Assembly: GCA_029287105.1 (NCBI GenBank)
Contig: JARFRT010000563.1
Location: forward strand, 1 to 7,022
From: Akkermansiaceae bacterium
GTDB taxonomy: Bacteria; Verrucomicrobiota; Verrucomicrobiia; Verrucomicrobiales; Akkermansiaceae
Reading direction: 5' to 3'
Length of the DNA: 7,022 nucleotides
The position numbers were made by a program, and so were the translations under genes. Position 1 is the first letter of the stretch; every line of letters starts with the position of its first letter. Shown piece by piece: positions 6,487-7,022 of this stretch. Under the pieces are notes generated by a model. That model was not told the origin of the DNA and ran no database searches. It worked only from the letters and a program-made list of their open reading frames with translations.

Positions 6487-7022
6487 ATGATGAAAAATCT
6501 TCAGAAATCCCGCTCCGTTGTCGCGACATTTGCCGTTCTACTCATATTCAGTGTTGTTCTGGAGACCGCGGTTGCTGCGAAACCACGGGTGCGCCAGAAT
6601 TTTGATGCCGGGTGGTCTTTCATTAATGGGGACCCCAAGGGGGCCGACGCGCAAGCGTTTGATCATGCGGAATGGCGGCAGCTCGACCTGCCACACGACT
6701 GGAGTATCGAGGGGCCATTTCTTGAGAGTCATGCGAGTCAAACCAAAGGAGGATACTTGCCATGTGGAACAGGCTGGTATCGGAAGTCATTTGAATTACC
6801 GGATGGCGTGGCTGGGAAAATGGTATTTATCGAGTTCGATGGTATTTACATGAATGGGGAAGTTTGGATTAATGGTCACCGACTCGGTAAGCGGCCGTAC
6901 GGTTACATAGGTTTTGAATATGATCTCACGCCTTATTTAAACCTGAAGGGGGACAACGTATTGGCGGTGCGCGTGGATAATTCCCTGCAGCCGTCATCGC
7001 GTTGGTACACGGGGTCGGGGAT
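6487..7022 (+). CDS. Secreted GH2 beta-galactosidase-like enzyme, 5' part only (partial)
   Basis: The first 178 codons of a glycoside hydrolase family 2 protein, cut by the right end of the window. From a tandem ATGATG start, residues 1 to about 31 form a signal peptide (basic MMKNLQKSRS, then a hydrophobic core, then ETAVAA), so the enzyme is exported. The rest is the N-terminal jelly-roll sugar-binding domain with family landmarks: FDAGWSFINGD, LPHDWSIEGPF, GYLPCGTGWYRKSFELP, IEFDGIYMNGEVWINGHRLG, RPYGYIGFEYDLTPYL and VLAVRVDNSLQPSSRWYTGSG. The immunoglobulin-like and TIM-barrel domains with the two catalytic glutamates would lie beyond the window. This close set of motifs is typical of LacZ-like exo-beta-galactosidases and related GH2 enzymes in Bacteroidota, Verrucomicrobiota and Lentisphaerota that act on algal or host glycans; substrate cannot be decided from this part. 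An upstream in-frame ATG at 6433 with a strong GGAGG is an alternative start; I prefer 6487 because it gives a canonical basic signal-peptide N-region. Confidence 0.93.
   Translation, partial: MMKNLQKSRSVVATFAVLLIFSVVLETAVAAKPRVRQNFDAGWSFINGDPKGADAQAFDHAEWRQLDLPHDWSIEGPFLESHASQTKGGYLPCGTGWYRKSFELPDGVAGKMVFIEFDGIYMNGEVWINGHRLGKRPYGYIGFEYDLTPYLNLKGDNVLAVRVDNSLQPSSRWYTGSG

Noticed and set aside
6411..6605. 64-codon plus-strand open frame overlapping the start of the GH2 gene
   Set aside because: Most of it overlaps the GH2 signal peptide region in another frame; its translation is Cys/His-rich without a motif and the GH2 frame is clearly the coding one.

Overview
The window looks like a contig end from a Verrucomicrobiota-type bacterium (Planctomycetota is the main alternative). 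The reasons are the gene order MoxR ATPase – DUF58 protein – BatA-type membrane protein – second VWA membrane protein, an upstream secreted protein with an SHD1-like domain (a hallmark of the Planctomycetes/Verrucomicrobia group), a secreted GH2 glycosidase, and mostly Shine-Dalgarno-poor starts. The assignment is inferred from gene content only.

Layout. Bases 1-47 are not biological: they match the end of an Illumina P7 arm, a probable 10-base index and the complete 34-base Nextera read-2 transposase adapter. From 48 to 5054 the minus strand carries one compact operon, transcribed right to left: a MoxR-family AAA+ ATPase (3972-5054), a short soluble DUF58 protein with a VWA fold (3052-3948), a 655-residue BatA-like VWA membrane protein (1022-2989), and the first ~316 codons of another VWA membrane protein cut by the adapter-contaminated end (48-996). 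A 121-bp gap then separates the operon from a lower-GC minus-strand gene for a secreted SHD1-like protein with a highly charged C-terminal tail (5176-6162). A roughly 320-bp divergent intergenic region follows. The final gene is the 5' part of a secreted GH2 beta-galactosidase-like enzyme on the plus strand, running off the right edge.

How the genes work together. MoxR ATPases commonly act as chaperone-like partners of VWA proteins encoded beside them. Here one ATPase sits with three consecutive VWA proteins, one apparently soluble and two membrane-anchored, so the operon probably encodes an envelope-associated assembly or stress-response complex. Its client cannot be read from the sequence. 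The SHD1-like protein and the GH2 enzyme show no direct functional link to it; the GH2 gene points to polysaccharide or glycan use.

The most notable non-coding feature is a perfectly phased 8-bp tandem repeat, six units of RAGTCNNG, filling most of the gap between the DUF58 and BatA-like genes. I did not find a clearly new biological system; the repeat and the SHD1-like protein are the items most worth a second look.
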